Below are positions 6,712-15,309 of a stretch of DNA of 64,000 nucleotides, piece by piece; within the stretch, counting starts at the first letter, position 1; each line of letters starts with the position of its first letter. The stretch is from assembly GCA_036825195.1 (NCBI GenBank), contig DAISYQ010000001.1:124001-188000 (forward strand), in the 5' to 3' direction. This DNA is from UBA2210 sp036825195 (GTDB lineage: Bacteria; Desulfobacterota; Syntrophia; Syntrophales; UBA2210). The notes under the pieces were generated by a model, which saw only the letters and a list, made by a program, of their open reading frames with translations, searched no databases and was not told where the DNA came from. Made by a program: the position numbers and the translations under genes.

Positions 6712-6960
6712 TCAGTTCAGCTTCTTTTGCAGGACATTCACGGCGTCGCCGATGGTCCGGATCTGATCGGCATCATCATCGTCGATTTCGATGTCGAACA
6801 CATCTTCGCACTTGATGATCACATCCACCAGACGCGCGGAATTGACCTTGAGGTCATCCAGTATATGCGTATCCTTTGTCGCGCTCTCCAGCAGGGCCGG
6901 ATCCTTGACATAGGGCCTGAGAATATTCACCATCTCTTGAAAAATCTGTTTTTCGTCCAT
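6712..6960 (-). CDS. Acyl carrier protein, atypical
   Basis: 82 residues with the acidic four-helix ACP pattern. The phosphopantetheine Ser is Ser41 in DDLKVNSARLVDVI. Standard ACPs have D-S-L at this place; here the preceding Asp is Asn and the following Leu is Ala, so this carrier probably works with its own set of enzymes rather than with primary fatty-acid synthesis. Strong acidic stretch IDDDDAD at residues 57-64. The start ATG 6960 has an upstream GGAGAGA. Located between KAS II and the acyltransferase. Confidence 0.9.
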   Translation of the reverse strand: MDEKQIFQEMVNILRPYVKDPALLESATKDTHILDDLKVNSARLVDVIIKCEDVFDIEIDDDDADQIRTIGDAVNVLQKKLN

Positions 6961-7025
6961 TCCTTCTCTCCTTGCATTCTTTAATAAGATTTATGTTTAT
7001 AACAACGTAACGCCCAAGCCAGTTT

Positions 7026-8303
7026 CTATTCTTCCCATTTCTTGAAGACCAGACAGCTGTTCACGTCTCCAAAACCGAAACAGGCCTTGGCAATGATTTT
7101 CAGTTCCGGAAATTCCATGACCGTGTGAGGTATTCTGTCTGAATACGCCTCGATCTCGGGGTGCACATCCTCACAGTTGATGGACGGATGGAGGAAGCCG
7201 CCGTGCAGCTGCAGGACAACGGCGACGCTCTCGATCGCCCCCGCCGCTCCGAGGCAATGGCCGATCATCGATTTTGTGGAGTTTATATACGGAAAATTAC
7301 GCGGATCCCTGCCGAGCGCCAGCGACCAGTTCCTGACCTCCGTCGGGTCGGCAAAGGTCGCCGTCAGATGACCGTTGATCGCGTCGATCTCATCGGGAGA
7401 GATATTTCCGTCGGCCAGGGCGCCTCTGATGCAGCGCTGCACCCCATCCGGATTCGGCGCTGTCATGCTGCCGCCGTTGCGCTGACCGCCGCAGTTGACG
7501 TACCCGCCGAGTATTTCCGCATAGATTCTGGCGCCCCGTTCCAGGGCGGTCTCCAGGTCCTCAAGGACCAGCACGCCCGCTCCCGCTCCCGGCACGAAAC
7601 CGTTCGCGGAGGCGCTCATGGGACGTGAACCCTTTTCCGGCTGGTCGTTGAACTTGCGCGCGATGACGCGCATGGAATCGAATCCGGCCCAGATATAGGG
7701 CGACGCGCCTTCGGAACCACCCGCCAGCATCCTCTTCGCCTGCCCCGTTCGTATCCTCCACATGGCATCCACAATGGCCTCCGTCCCCGTGCTGCAGGCG
7801 GCGGAGTTCGACGTGACCTGGTTTCCGAGTGCCAAAAGGCCCCCCACGCGGGCGCTGGTTCCGCTGTTCATGACCTGCTCGACAATCCTGCTTCCCATAC
7901 GGCGCGTCTTACCTTCGCTGACCATGGGAACGACCCGCTCGGCGATCGTATCCATGCCACCGATGCCGCAACCGAGAATGGCCCCTGTCTCCCAGTTTAC
8001 CTGATCGTTATCGTCGGACCAGGTGAAACCAGCGTCCCTCCATGCGTCGACGGCGGACACGGATATGTAGCCGATATTATCGTTCAGAGACATAAGCTTT
8101 TCGTGATCGAAATAGCTCGTGCGAATCTCGTCGAAGTTTTCCGGCATGCCGCCTATCTGGCAGGAAAATTTCAGTTCCTCCAGCCGGGGAAAGAACCGGA
8201 TTCCCGATTTCCCCTCTCGCAGAGCCTGTTCAAAATCGTGCAGCCCATTCCCGTTCGGCGCCGTAACACCCATTCCCGTTATCACCACTCTACGTTTCAT
8301 CAA
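7026..8303 (-). CDS. Beta-ketoacyl-ACP synthase II (FabF-like)
   Basis: 425 residues, the normal FabF length. Catalytic triad visible: Cys170 (NSAACSTGTEA), His312 (INGHLTATFADPTE) and His349 (KSMIGHCLGAAGAIE). The His312 motif departs from the usual H-G-T-x-T, reading H-L-T-A-T, which points to a specialised subfamily. It condenses malonyl-ACP with a growing acyl chain. It overlaps the FabZ-like gene by 14 nt. Only one KAS II is present, without a chain-length-factor partner. Confidence 0.9.
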   Translation of the reverse strand: MMKRRVVITGMGVTAPNGNGLHDFEQALREGKSGIRFFPRLEELKFSCQIGGMPENFDEIRTSYFDHEKLMSLNDNIGYISVSAVDAWRDAGFTWSDDNDQVNWETGAILGCGIGGMDTIAERVVPMVSEGKTRRMGSRIVEQVMNSGTSARVGGLLALGNQVTSNSAACSTGTEAIVDAMWRIRTGQAKRMLAGGSEGASPYIWAGFDSMRVIARKFNDQPEKGSRPMSASANGFVPGAGAGVLVLEDLETALERGARIYAEILGGYVNCGGQRNGGSMTAPNPDGVQRCIRGALADGNISPDEIDAINGHLTATFADPTEVRNWSLALGRDPRNFPYINSTKSMIGHCLGAAGAIESVAVVLQLHGGFLHPSINCEDVHPEIEAYSDRIPHTVMEFPELKIIAKACFGFGDVNSCLVFKKWEE

Positions 8304-8766
8304 AATTAACTCCTCTGCCGGTCAGTTCAGCGTGACATACAGATTCTCCATTTTCCCTTTCCATACTGACCTTTGTTTTTAGATTGCCCCGGCGAAGATA
8401 GATTTTCTCACCGGTAATAATAACCCGCTGTCCGGGACTTACGATGCCTCTGAATTCACAATTATCGATCATGGTGAAAAGGGTCAGCAGATTCTTTATT
8501 TGTTCGATCGATACGCCTTGTTCCATAAGCTGATAGATACCGAAGGCAACGACGCCCGTCTGGGCCATCGTCTCGATCAATATTACCCCCGGCGTAATCG
8601 GGTACCCCGGAAAGTGCCCCCGATAGAAATATTCATCGTCACGGAAACGGTAGGTCCCGACGATACGATTCTCATCCAACTCCAGTATGTCATCGATGAA
8701 GCGAAACGGTGGTTGCTGAGGAACCATCGCAAGCACATCTTCGATCGTCTTTCTATCAGCCGCCAT
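8290..8766 (-). CDS. 3-hydroxyacyl-ACP dehydratase (FabZ-like)
   Basis: 158-residue hotdog-fold protein with the FabZ signature GHFPGYPITPGVILIETMAQ. The catalytic His is His51 and the Glu is Glu65. It removes water from 3-hydroxyacyl-ACP to give trans-2-enoyl-ACP. It overlaps both neighbours by 11-14 nt, so it is translationally coupled to FabG and KAS II. The second dehydratase of the operon (9490-10086) is FabA-like. Confidence 0.9.
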   Translation of the reverse strand: MAADRKTIEDVLAMVPQQPPFRFIDDILELDENRIVGTYRFRDDEYFYRGHFPGYPITPGVILIETMAQTGVVAFGIYQLMEQGVSIEQIKNLLTLFTMIDNCEFRGIVSPGQRVIITGEKIYLRRGNLKTKVSMERENGESVCHAELTGRGVNFDET

Positions 8767-9493
8767 AAAGCCCCCCGTTCACATGAATAACGCTTCCCGT
8801 AATGTAGCTGCCCCTGACCGCAAGAAAGGCCACCACATCGGCTATCTCTTCAGGATTCCCCATCCTCCCCAGGGGGATGTTCTGCATGATCTTCTGCTGC
8901 ACGTCATCGGGAAGAGACTCGGTCATCGCCGTACCGATAAATCCCGGTGCAACTGAATTGACGAGAATGTTTCTCCCCCACAGTTCCTTCGCCAGAGACT
9001 TGGTAAAGGCGTCAAGGGCCGCTTTCTCCATCGTGTACGGTATCTGCCCGCCGTTGCCCGTATGTCCTACCACGCTGGAGATATTGATGATTCTTCCGCT
9101 GTTTTTGCGGATCATGAAAAGGCGCAGTATCCGTTTGGTCAGGTACCAGGTCCCCCGCACCATCGCCCGCTGGGAATCAAACTCATCTATCTTCATCGAT
9201 ATGATATCGCTGTTGATCGATATGCCGGCGCTGTTGACCAGTACGTCCACACGTCCCGCTTCGCTCTTTATGGCCTGCGTCATAGCCTCCACTGCATCCA
9301 CATCGGCCAGATCGGCCTTCAGGAGAAATCCATCGTCTATCTGAGACAGGACCTCCTTCGCCTGGCCTTCACTGCTCCGATAATGAATACCTACTCTGAA
9401 TCCCTCCGCGGCAAGGGCTTTGCAGCACGCGGCACCGATGCCGGTTCCGCCTCCTGTGATAACTGCCACTGGTTTTGATTCCGGATTGCTCAT
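8756..9493 (-). CDS. 3-oxoacyl-ACP reductase (FabG-like SDR)
   Basis: 245 residues. Rossmann motif TGGGTGIGAACC at the N-terminus, NSAG at about 87-90, Ser in NISSVVGHTG, and Y-x-x-x-K as YTMEKAALDAF, then VNSVAPGFIGTAM. NADPH-dependent reduction of 3-oxoacyl-ACP is the family reaction. Overlap of 4 nt (ATGA type) with the FabA-like gene and 11 nt with the FabZ-like gene. Being embedded in the operon, it is probably the ketoreductase of the dedicated pathway rather than the housekeeping enzyme. Confidence 0.9.
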   Translation of the reverse strand: MSNPESKPVAVITGGGTGIGAACCKALAAEGFRVGIHYRSSEGQAKEVLSQIDDGFLLKADLADVDAVEAMTQAIKSEAGRVDVLVNSAGISINSDIISMKIDEFDSQRAMVRGTWYLTKRILRLFMIRKNSGRIINISSVVGHTGNGGQIPYTMEKAALDAFTKSLAKELWGRNILVNSVAPGFIGTAMTESLPDDVQQKIMQNIPLGRMGNPEEIADVVAFLAVRGSYITGSVIHVNGGLYGG

Positions 9494-10086
9494 ATGTCCC
9501 TCTTTATAATTCCACCTCTGGAATTGGGTGACTGTTTCGGATAATCGGGATAGACGATTCCCCTGAAGATCCCCGTGCGGGCGTTTTGTATGGTCATTAT
9601 CAGTTCGTCATCGACGAACACCCTGCCGTCTCCTATGACGATGCTCGCACCCGAATCCTTGAGTTGCGTAAATCGTCTCACATCGATTTCAAACCGCACC
9701 GTCCGGTTGTACGGTCGTATCTGCCCGTTGAAGGCTATCCCTTCGCAACCCAGCGCCCTGCCGCCGCCCAGTCCTCCCCTCCAGCAGCAGTAGAAACCCA
9801 GCAACTGCCAGATTGCGTCGACGCAGAGGCAGCCGGGCTGGACGGGATCGCCCGGCATGTGGCACTGGAAGTACCATGCGTCCAACCGTATGTCCTGCTC
9901 GGCGATTATCGATCCCTTCCTGCCGTCACGGGTGATCGAAAGGATCCGGTCCATCATGAGGAACGGGGGGGCCGGCAGACGGGCATCGAAATCCTCGGGC
10001 GGGTCATCGACCAACCGTCCGTACGCAAAGGTAATCAGGTCGGTCATGTCGAATGCTTCGGTCTTCATAAATTCATCGTATGTCAT
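9490..10086 (-). CDS. FabA-like 3-hydroxydecanoyl-ACP dehydratase
   Basis: 198 residues. The FabA pattern CHMPGDPVQPGCLCVDAIWQL carries the expected His76 and Asp90; FabZ would have Glu. Family members dehydrate 3-hydroxyacyl-ACP, and some also isomerise trans-2 to cis-3 double bonds. The GLGGGRALG turn further on also fits FabA. Together with a FabZ-type enzyme and no enoyl reductase, this hints at unsaturated or polyene products. Preceded by the KAS III gene at a distance of 19 nt. Confidence 0.88.
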   Translation of the reverse strand: MTYDEFMKTEAFDMTDLITFAYGRLVDDPPEDFDARLPAPPFLMMDRILSITRDGRKGSIIAEQDIRLDAWYFQCHMPGDPVQPGCLCVDAIWQLLGFYCCWRGGLGGGRALGCEGIAFNGQIRPYNRTVRFEIDVRRFTQLKDSGASIVIGDGRVFVDDELIMTIQNARTGIFRGIVYPDYPKQSPNSRGGIIKRDI

Positions 10087-10105
10087 TGTTCCTCCCCCTG
10101 CCTTG

Positions 10106-11101
10106 TCAATGATCCTGTTCCGCTACTTTTAACATGGTGCGGACCCAGGTAAGCCCCGATCCGACCATGACCAGCGCTATATGATCGCCGGGACGCAGCC
10201 TGTCCCAGTTCTGGCTCAGGACACAGGGAGCACTCGATCCTCCCGTATTGCCGTAATAGACGACGTTGTACCAGTGATCCTTTTCGGGTATGCCGCACCG
10301 TTCACAAACCATTCTCAACATGCCGAAGTTTGCCTGATGCCCGATAAACTTGAATCTGCCCGAGTTAATGGGGAAGGCCTCCTGCAGTTTCCTGAGCGAT
10401 TCGGTCGTCTTGCGTATGGCAAACCCCTGAACGGCACTTCCGTTCTGCCAGAAGTGTCCCAGACGGGGGATGCGCACCTTGTCCCAGGACCGCGGATTCG
10501 AATCGGAAAAGGATGCCTCAAACACCATGGTCGAAGGAACACTGGCGGAGATAACGACTGCGCTGCTTCCATCACCGAAGAGAGGCGCCGTTCTCCGGTC
10601 GGAATAGTTTATCGTGTGGGTAAAGTTTTCCGGATTCACCACAAGAGTATAGGGAGGAAGGGCTTCCGGCCGCATGTCGGACAGGAATTTAAGCTGCACA
10701 CCAAAGCTCGAACAGGCGGAATTGAGATCGAAACAGGGAGAGTCAATCCCCAGTTCGGCCGCCACGATCGCCGCCTCGGCCGGGATAGCGTAATCCGGCG
10801 TCGAACTCCCCGATATCACCATGCCTATATCCTCGGGTTTCAGCCCTGCCCGTTCCAGGGCAAGCCGAGCCGCATGGGCCCCTGACTGCGCGTTCGTGTA
10901 GAGGCTTGCCTCAAGCGCCGCACGCGGGTCCTGATTCTTTGTCGTTTTAATATAATCCAGGGGAAGACTCGTGTGGCGGGCCTGTATCCCCACGCGCTCC
11001 ATGATCCATTCTTCGCTGATCCCTATGTCAAGTTCTTCCAAAAATCCGTTCGTGATTACATTGTCCGGGTGGAAATGGCCTACCCCGTGAAGATACAACA
11101 T
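10106..11101 (-). CDS. Beta-ketoacyl-ACP synthase III (FabH-like)
   Basis: 331 residues with the KAS III triad: Cys130 (LNSACSSFGVQ), His255 (FIGHQANFGML) and Asn285 (YYGNTGGSS). It starts chains by condensing an acyl-CoA primer with malonyl-ACP. The N-terminus (GVGHFHPDNVITN) matches FabH. It has its own copy inside the operon, so the primer may differ from acetyl-CoA. Its start lies 3 nt from the stop of the acyl-CoA dehydrogenase gene, so the two are probably coupled: an ACAD that shapes the primer or an intermediate is plausible. Confidence 0.9.
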   Translation of the reverse strand: MLYLHGVGHFHPDNVITNGFLEELDIGISEEWIMERVGIQARHTSLPLDYIKTTKNQDPRAALEASLYTNAQSGAHAARLALERAGLKPEDIGMVISGSSTPDYAIPAEAAIVAAELGIDSPCFDLNSACSSFGVQLKFLSDMRPEALPPYTLVVNPENFTHTINYSDRRTAPLFGDGSSAVVISASVPSTMVFEASFSDSNPRSWDKVRIPRLGHFWQNGSAVQGFAIRKTTESLRKLQEAFPINSGRFKFIGHQANFGMLRMVCERCGIPEKDHWYNVVYYGNTGGSSAPCVLSQNWDRLRPGDHIALVMVGSGLTWVRTMLKVAEQDH

Positions 11102-11103
11102 AT

Positions 11104-12303
11104 TTATACCAACTCCCGTCCTATGATCATATCCTGAACCTCCCGTACCCCTTCGTATATGTCGATGATATGGGCATCGCGCGCCAGCTTTGATATTTCG
11201 TATTCCGCCATAAAACCGTAACCGCCGTGAAGATGGAGACCCTCCCGGGTACAGAAGAGGGCCGCTTCCGCGGCCGTATTCTTAGCCAGAGATGCATACA
11301 CGCCCCTGTCTTCGGCCTGTTCCTGAACCTTGAACGCCGCTTTCATCAGAGCCAGATCTGCCAGTTCCACCTTTTTCCACATCTGGACCAGGGTGTCTCT
11401 CGCCACGGGAATATCGCAGATCCTCTGTCCGAACTGCTTGCGCTCCTTTGTATATTCCAGCGTCACATCAAACGCCCTTTTTGCCAGACCAACACCGATC
11501 GCCGCGACCATGGGCCGCGCATAATCGAGGACATCGATGGCGTAGGTGAATCCGAGTCTCCGGTTGCCGATGATCTGTTGATCGTCTATGACCACGTCTT
11601 CAAATTTGACCGTAGCCGTATTCGAGAGGCGCTGACCGAGTTTATCCTCCGGCTTGCCCGTCGTGACCGTACCCCCTTGCGGCAAGACAATCTCTCTGGC
11701 ATCGAAGGGTTGAACGGTAACGTTCCCGCCGCGAATCGATTCGCTGGGGATAACGACACAGGCCACCATCATGCTGCCGGGCTTGCCGACCTTGCAGAAC
11801 ACCGTAAACTGAGATGCGTACGAGGCATTCGTGATGAAGCACTTCTCGCCGTTCAGGATATACTTGCCATCATCCCGTTTCCTGATATAGGTGGTCATGG
11901 ACAGGTTATCCGACCCCGCACCCGGTTCTGTCAGGCAGAAAGACGAAATGAGTGGGGCGTCGACGAAGGGATGGAGAAAGGCCTCTTTCTGCTTCTCGGT
12001 CCCATGCTGGGCGATTACGACATTGGCCAGATCGTTACACATGGCCGACGTAGAAATTCCGGTGTCACCGTAAGACAGCTCTCTGACGATCAGCGCCGAT
12101 GAAACGACATCTACCTCATAGCCCTTCACCGATTCGGGAATCGAAAGATTCAACAGACCAATATCCCACGCCTTTTGTATCGTATCGAGGGGGAAGACGT
12201 GCTCCCTTTCCATCGCCATAACCTTCGGGGTTATCTCGTTTTTGACAAATTTTCGAACCGTCTCCAGATACATCTGCTGTTCGTCGTTGAGATTAAAATC
12301 CAT
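11104..12303 (-). CDS. Acyl-CoA dehydrogenase
   Basis: 399 residues, the usual length. FAD-binding and substrate motifs: FCLTEPGAGSDN, NGEKCFITNA, ERKQFGQRI, LHLHGGYGFM. The catalytic base Glu is in IYEGVREVQDMIIGREL near the C-terminus. It would insert or, with a suitable partner, remove an alpha-beta double bond in an acyl thioester. An ACAD between malonyltransferase and KAS III genes is not part of ordinary fatty-acid synthesis. ACP-linked ACADs are known from secondary-metabolite pathways. A sigma-54-like site (12419-12432) lies 116 nt upstream. Start ATG 12303. Confidence 0.9.
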   Translation of the reverse strand: MDFNLNDEQQMYLETVRKFVKNEITPKVMAMEREHVFPLDTIQKAWDIGLLNLSIPESVKGYEVDVVSSALIVRELSYGDTGISTSAMCNDLANVVIAQHGTEKQKEAFLHPFVDAPLISSFCLTEPGAGSDNLSMTTYIRKRDDGKYILNGEKCFITNASYASQFTVFCKVGKPGSMMVACVVIPSESIRGGNVTVQPFDAREIVLPQGGTVTTGKPEDKLGQRLSNTATVKFEDVVIDDQQIIGNRRLGFTYAIDVLDYARPMVAAIGVGLAKRAFDVTLEYTKERKQFGQRICDIPVARDTLVQMWKKVELADLALMKAAFKVQEQAEDRGVYASLAKNTAAEAALFCTREGLHLHGGYGFMAEYEISKLARDAHIIDIYEGVREVQDMIIGRELV

Positions 12304-12418
12304 GCTGTATGTACTCTCCTTAAAGGTATGATGGCTCCATGAAGCCCTTTTCCATCGCTGAAGATCCCGACGAGACGGGATGACCGTAAGCGCGGTTATC
12401 CCTGAGCAACGGAAGCAA

Positions 12419-12432
12419 GCAAGGGTTGAACC
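12419..12432 (-). promoter_or_regulatory. Possible internal sigma-54 promoter
   Basis: Minus strand TGGTTCAACCCTTGCTT has GG and GC separated by exactly 10 nt and the -12 element TTGCT. The -24 element lacks the usual CAC after TGG. It lies in the 156-bp gap between the FabD and acyl-CoA dehydrogenase genes, the largest gap in the operon. Confidence 0.4.
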
Positions 12433-12459
12433 ACCTGTTACATATCCGTAAAGACTGCT

Positions 12460-13422
12460 TTAGAGCGCCACGGCTTTTTCCAATGTCCTCTGTGCCGATG
12501 AAAATGTCGTAATGGACTGGCATGTCAGATTGAGGGTTTTGAAGAAACCTCTGAGGGGACGACCCGGGCCTATTTCAAATATCGAGGTTGCCGAAGCCGC
12601 GAGGACCTCCATATTTTTTCTCCACTGCACCGTATTACTCAGTTGGGAGACCATCCTGTTAATAATGTCGCTACGGCTGTCTGAATGAAAAAGACCGGTA
12701 AAATTGGACGTCACCTTTTTTGCGTTGGCCGGTTTCAGTTTCGCCTCGATGTCGGAGAGTATGTCTCCAAAGGTCTCTCGTGCGGCACTCATGAATCGGC
12801 TGTGAAAGGGGGCACTGACATTCAGGGGTATGAACCTGAAGGACTGACTGTCGCTCATAGACTCCCTGAGTCTTTTTTCCGTTTCAGGCATCGCGCTGGA
12901 CATGCCGCTTATAACAACCTGACTGACGGAATTATCGTTCGCAATGTCCATGGGCAGTCCGTTCAACGCACCTTGAACCGCGCCCAGATCCAGGTCATCC
13001 GCTATGACCGCCGCCATGCCGCCGGTGCCCACCGGGGCTGCCTTTTGCATGAGACAGCCGCGATCCCGCACGATCTTCAGGGCATCAGGAAAGGGCAGAA
13101 CGTCCGCGGCAACCAGGGCCGTATATTCTCCCAGGCTATGCCCCCCGAAATATTCGGGGATAAACCCGTATAACGAACGGAGGCCGCGAAGCATGGCGAT
13201 CTCTGTTGCAAGTATGCAGGGCTGGGCATATTCGGTGAGATCGAGTCGTTCATCCTCCCCAAAACACATGGCAGCCACATCCCATCCCAGAATTTCCGAC
13301 GCCTCATGATAGGTTTCCCTGCTTACGGGGATATTGTCATAAAAATCTTTTCCCATGCCGGAACGCTGAGATCCCTGACCGGGAAAGACGACTCCGATTT
13401 TCCGGGTAGTTTCTTCGTTCAT
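12460..13422 (-). CDS. Malonyl-CoA:ACP transacylase (FabD-like)
   Basis: 320 residues from ATG 13422 (MNEETTRKIGVVFPGQGSQ). A longer frame opens at 13518, but the family starts here. Catalytic Ser96 in GGHSLGEYTALV and His207 in NVSAPFHSRFM; the oxyanion motif FPGQGSQ is intact. It loads malonate onto the ACP. First gene of the operon, about 50 nt downstream of a sigma-54 promoter. A weak AAGGAG lies 12 nt before the start. Confidence 0.92.
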   Translation of the reverse strand: MNEETTRKIGVVFPGQGSQRSGMGKDFYDNIPVSRETYHEASEILGWDVAAMCFGEDERLDLTEYAQPCILATEIAMLRGLRSLYGFIPEYFGGHSLGEYTALVAADVLPFPDALKIVRDRGCLMQKAAPVGTGGMAAVIADDLDLGAVQGALNGLPMDIANDNSVSQVVISGMSSAMPETEKRLRESMSDSQSFRFIPLNVSAPFHSRFMSAARETFGDILSDIEAKLKPANAKKVTSNFTGLFHSDSRSDIINRMVSQLSNTVQWRKNMEVLAASATSIFEIGPGRPLRGFFKTLNLTCQSITTFSSAQRTLEKAVAL

Positions 13423-13482
13423 TACAGATCGTTTCTCCTTTTCACTGATTAAACACAACACAACCACATACGTTTTTCTTTG

Positions 13483-13499
13483 AGCATCATTCGTGCCAA
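13483..13499 (-). promoter_or_regulatory. Sigma-54 promoter of the fatty-acid-like operon
   Basis: Minus strand TTGGCACGAATGATGCT. This matches the consensus TGGCACG-N4-TTGCW with GG and GC exactly 10 nt apart. Transcription would start near 13472, about 50 nt before the FabD start. Such promoters need an NtrC-type activator; one is encoded at 20778-22163. Confidence 0.75.
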
Positions 13500-13594
13500 G
13501 ATCAACAACACGGACCACATCTCTTTAACGGTTTGATATTGCATGTAATTTCTGAAAGACGCCCGTGAGACACCCCTGGGGAAAGGGATCAAAT

Positions 13595-13634
13595 AGTGCG
13601 AAGTCCCATTCGCACTGGAAAGTGTTGTTCGCAC
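13595..13634. promoter_or_regulatory. Inverted-repeat operator, likely enhancer-binding site
   Basis: AGTGCGAA (13595-13602) and TTCGCACT (13609-13616) form a perfect 8-bp inverted repeat with a 6-nt spacer. A further TTCGCAC half-site is at 13628-13634. This lies about 120-160 nt upstream of the predicted sigma-54 start, the normal position of an upstream activating sequence. It also lies 165-200 nt upstream of the divergent kinase gene, so it could control both. Confidence 0.6.
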
Positions 13635-13797
13635 CAATACAGCGAAAAGTTGATGAATTCCGCCATTACATGGTACCATGGGCTGACAGTACCGGATTGC
13701 TGCATATCAAGATTTCTCCCGGAGTCGGGAAACAGGCATGAATCATCCGGCTTGAAACGGTTGGACACTTTGTACACGGATATCTGATTGGAACGGT

Positions 13798-15309
13798 ATG
13801 GAAACCTTTGCCCTGGCGGTAGTCAGTTTTACAATTTCAATTTCACTGTTCTTGAAGAGAAGGAGATCCTCGGTTCAACTCCTTTTCGCATTCGTCTGTC
13901 TTGCCCTGTTTCTCCAGAAAATAGCCGCATTTTTTTACGGGGTTTTCGATGTTGATTTTCTGAAATCCATCAGCTACGCGGGCCTGCTGTCCATTCCACC
14001 GTTGCTGATCGCCTTTTGCCGCTCCTTTTTGAACCGGCGTCACTTTCCTTCACAAAAAGTCGTACTGTTCGCGGCACTATGCAGTTTCCTCCTCGCCACC
14101 ATCTGTGTGACGCCATGGCATGGATGGTCGTACCTGAGGTCTGTCTTCTACCTCTATATTGGTTCCGTCATCGTGTACTGTTATGCGGCCCTTGTCAGCT
14201 CGATCAAGACACAGAAATCACAGGTGGAAAAGAAGCGGCTCCAGTATATAGCAATCGCCTGCGCCCTGACGGCCGTATTGAGCGTTTCGGATATCCTTCA
14301 CCTCAACGGCTACAATATCCCCTCCATGTCCAATATCGCATTGGGAGTTCTGATTTACTTCACCCTGATTATTATAACCTACCCCCGCCTGCCTGATCTT
14401 CACGAGATCATGGTCAGGGCTCTCGTCGTATTTGCCCTTGTCATGTTTGTCACTATCATGTTCTATCTTATTACAAGCCTGTTCGGAGAGGCCACCGCTT
14501 TTTCGTTCAACAGCATCTTTCTGACATCGTTTGTGATCGTTATTTCGATAGATCCCGCCAAGCTGGTCCTCAAAAAGATCGCAAGCCGATTCTTCCTCGA
14601 TGGCAGGGATGTGCTGGTATCGCTCTATGCCATTGACGAAGAAATAGAAAAGGAGAAATCCATGCTTCTGGAGGAAATGGCGACCGGCCTTGCCCACGAG
14701 ATACGAAATCCCCTGAGCTCGATCAAGGGTGCCGCCCAGTACCTGAAGTCTGAGGCGGGATCGGATGAAAACCAGAAGCTTCTCAGTGTGATCGTCGAGG
14801 AGACAGACAGACTGAACGGTGTCGTATCACAGTTTCTTGACTATGCACGGCCTTATACAAAGAACGCGGAGATGCAGGATGTAAACCGTATCATAGAGAA
14901 GGTCGTAGCCCTCATCACGACGGCAGGAAAACAGGAGAATATCGTTATAGAAAAAAACCTGGACGAGAACCTTCCGCGGGTGTGGATCGACGGGGAACAG
15001 ATGATACAGGTCATCCTGAATATTGCGTTGAATGCCATGGAAGCGATGCCCCAAGGCGGGACCCTGGAACTTGCCACAACCAGCGTTGGGAACAGCGGAG
15101 GCAAGGCCATAGAGATCGCCATTCGCGACACGGGATGCGGAATAGACAAAGACCATCTGAAAAACATCTTCAAGCCCTTTTTTACAACAAAGAAAAAGGG
15201 GACCGGTCTCGGCCTCTCCGTATGCCAGCGGATCGTAAAGAATCACGGCGGCCGTATAGATGTGGAATCGACACCCGGCAGCGGAACGGTGTTTTTCATA
15301 CGGATCTGA
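13798..15309 (+). CDS. Membrane sensor histidine kinase (NtrB-like)
   Basis: 503 residues. The N-terminal half (about 1-260) is strongly hydrophobic with roughly eight membrane segments and no periplasmic PAS domain, resembling kinases that sense within the membrane. A short linker is followed by a phospho-acceptor domain with His300 (GLAHEIRNPLSSIKG). The ATPase domain then shows N (NIALNAMEAM), G1 (RDTGCGID), F (FKPFFTTK) and G2 (GTGLGLSV). The DHp/ATPase sequences are of the NtrB/AtoS type that partner sigma-54 regulators. It is divergent from the fatty-acid-like operon across a 375-bp region with an operator-like repeat. Likely partner: regulator 20778-22163 (inference). Confidence 0.88.
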   Translation: METFALAVVSFTISISLFLKRRRSSVQLLFAFVCLALFLQKIAAFFYGVFDVDFLKSISYAGLLSIPPLLIAFCRSFLNRRHFPSQKVVLFAALCSFLLATICVTPWHGWSYLRSVFYLYIGSVIVYCYAALVSSIKTQKSQVEKKRLQYIAIACALTAVLSVSDILHLNGYNIPSMSNIALGVLIYFTLIIITYPRLPDLHEIMVRALVVFALVMFVTIMFYLITSLFGEATAFSFNSIFLTSFVIVISIDPAKLVLKKIASRFFLDGRDVLVSLYAIDEEIEKEKSMLLEEMATGLAHEIRNPLSSIKGAAQYLKSEAGSDENQKLLSVIVEETDRLNGVVSQFLDYARPYTKNAEMQDVNRIIEKVVALITTAGKQENIVIEKNLDENLPRVWIDGEQMIQVILNIALNAMEAMPQGGTLELATTSVGNSGGKAIEIAIRDTGCGIDKDHLKNIFKPFFTTKKKGTGLGLSVCQRIVKNHGGRIDVESTPGSGTVFFIRI

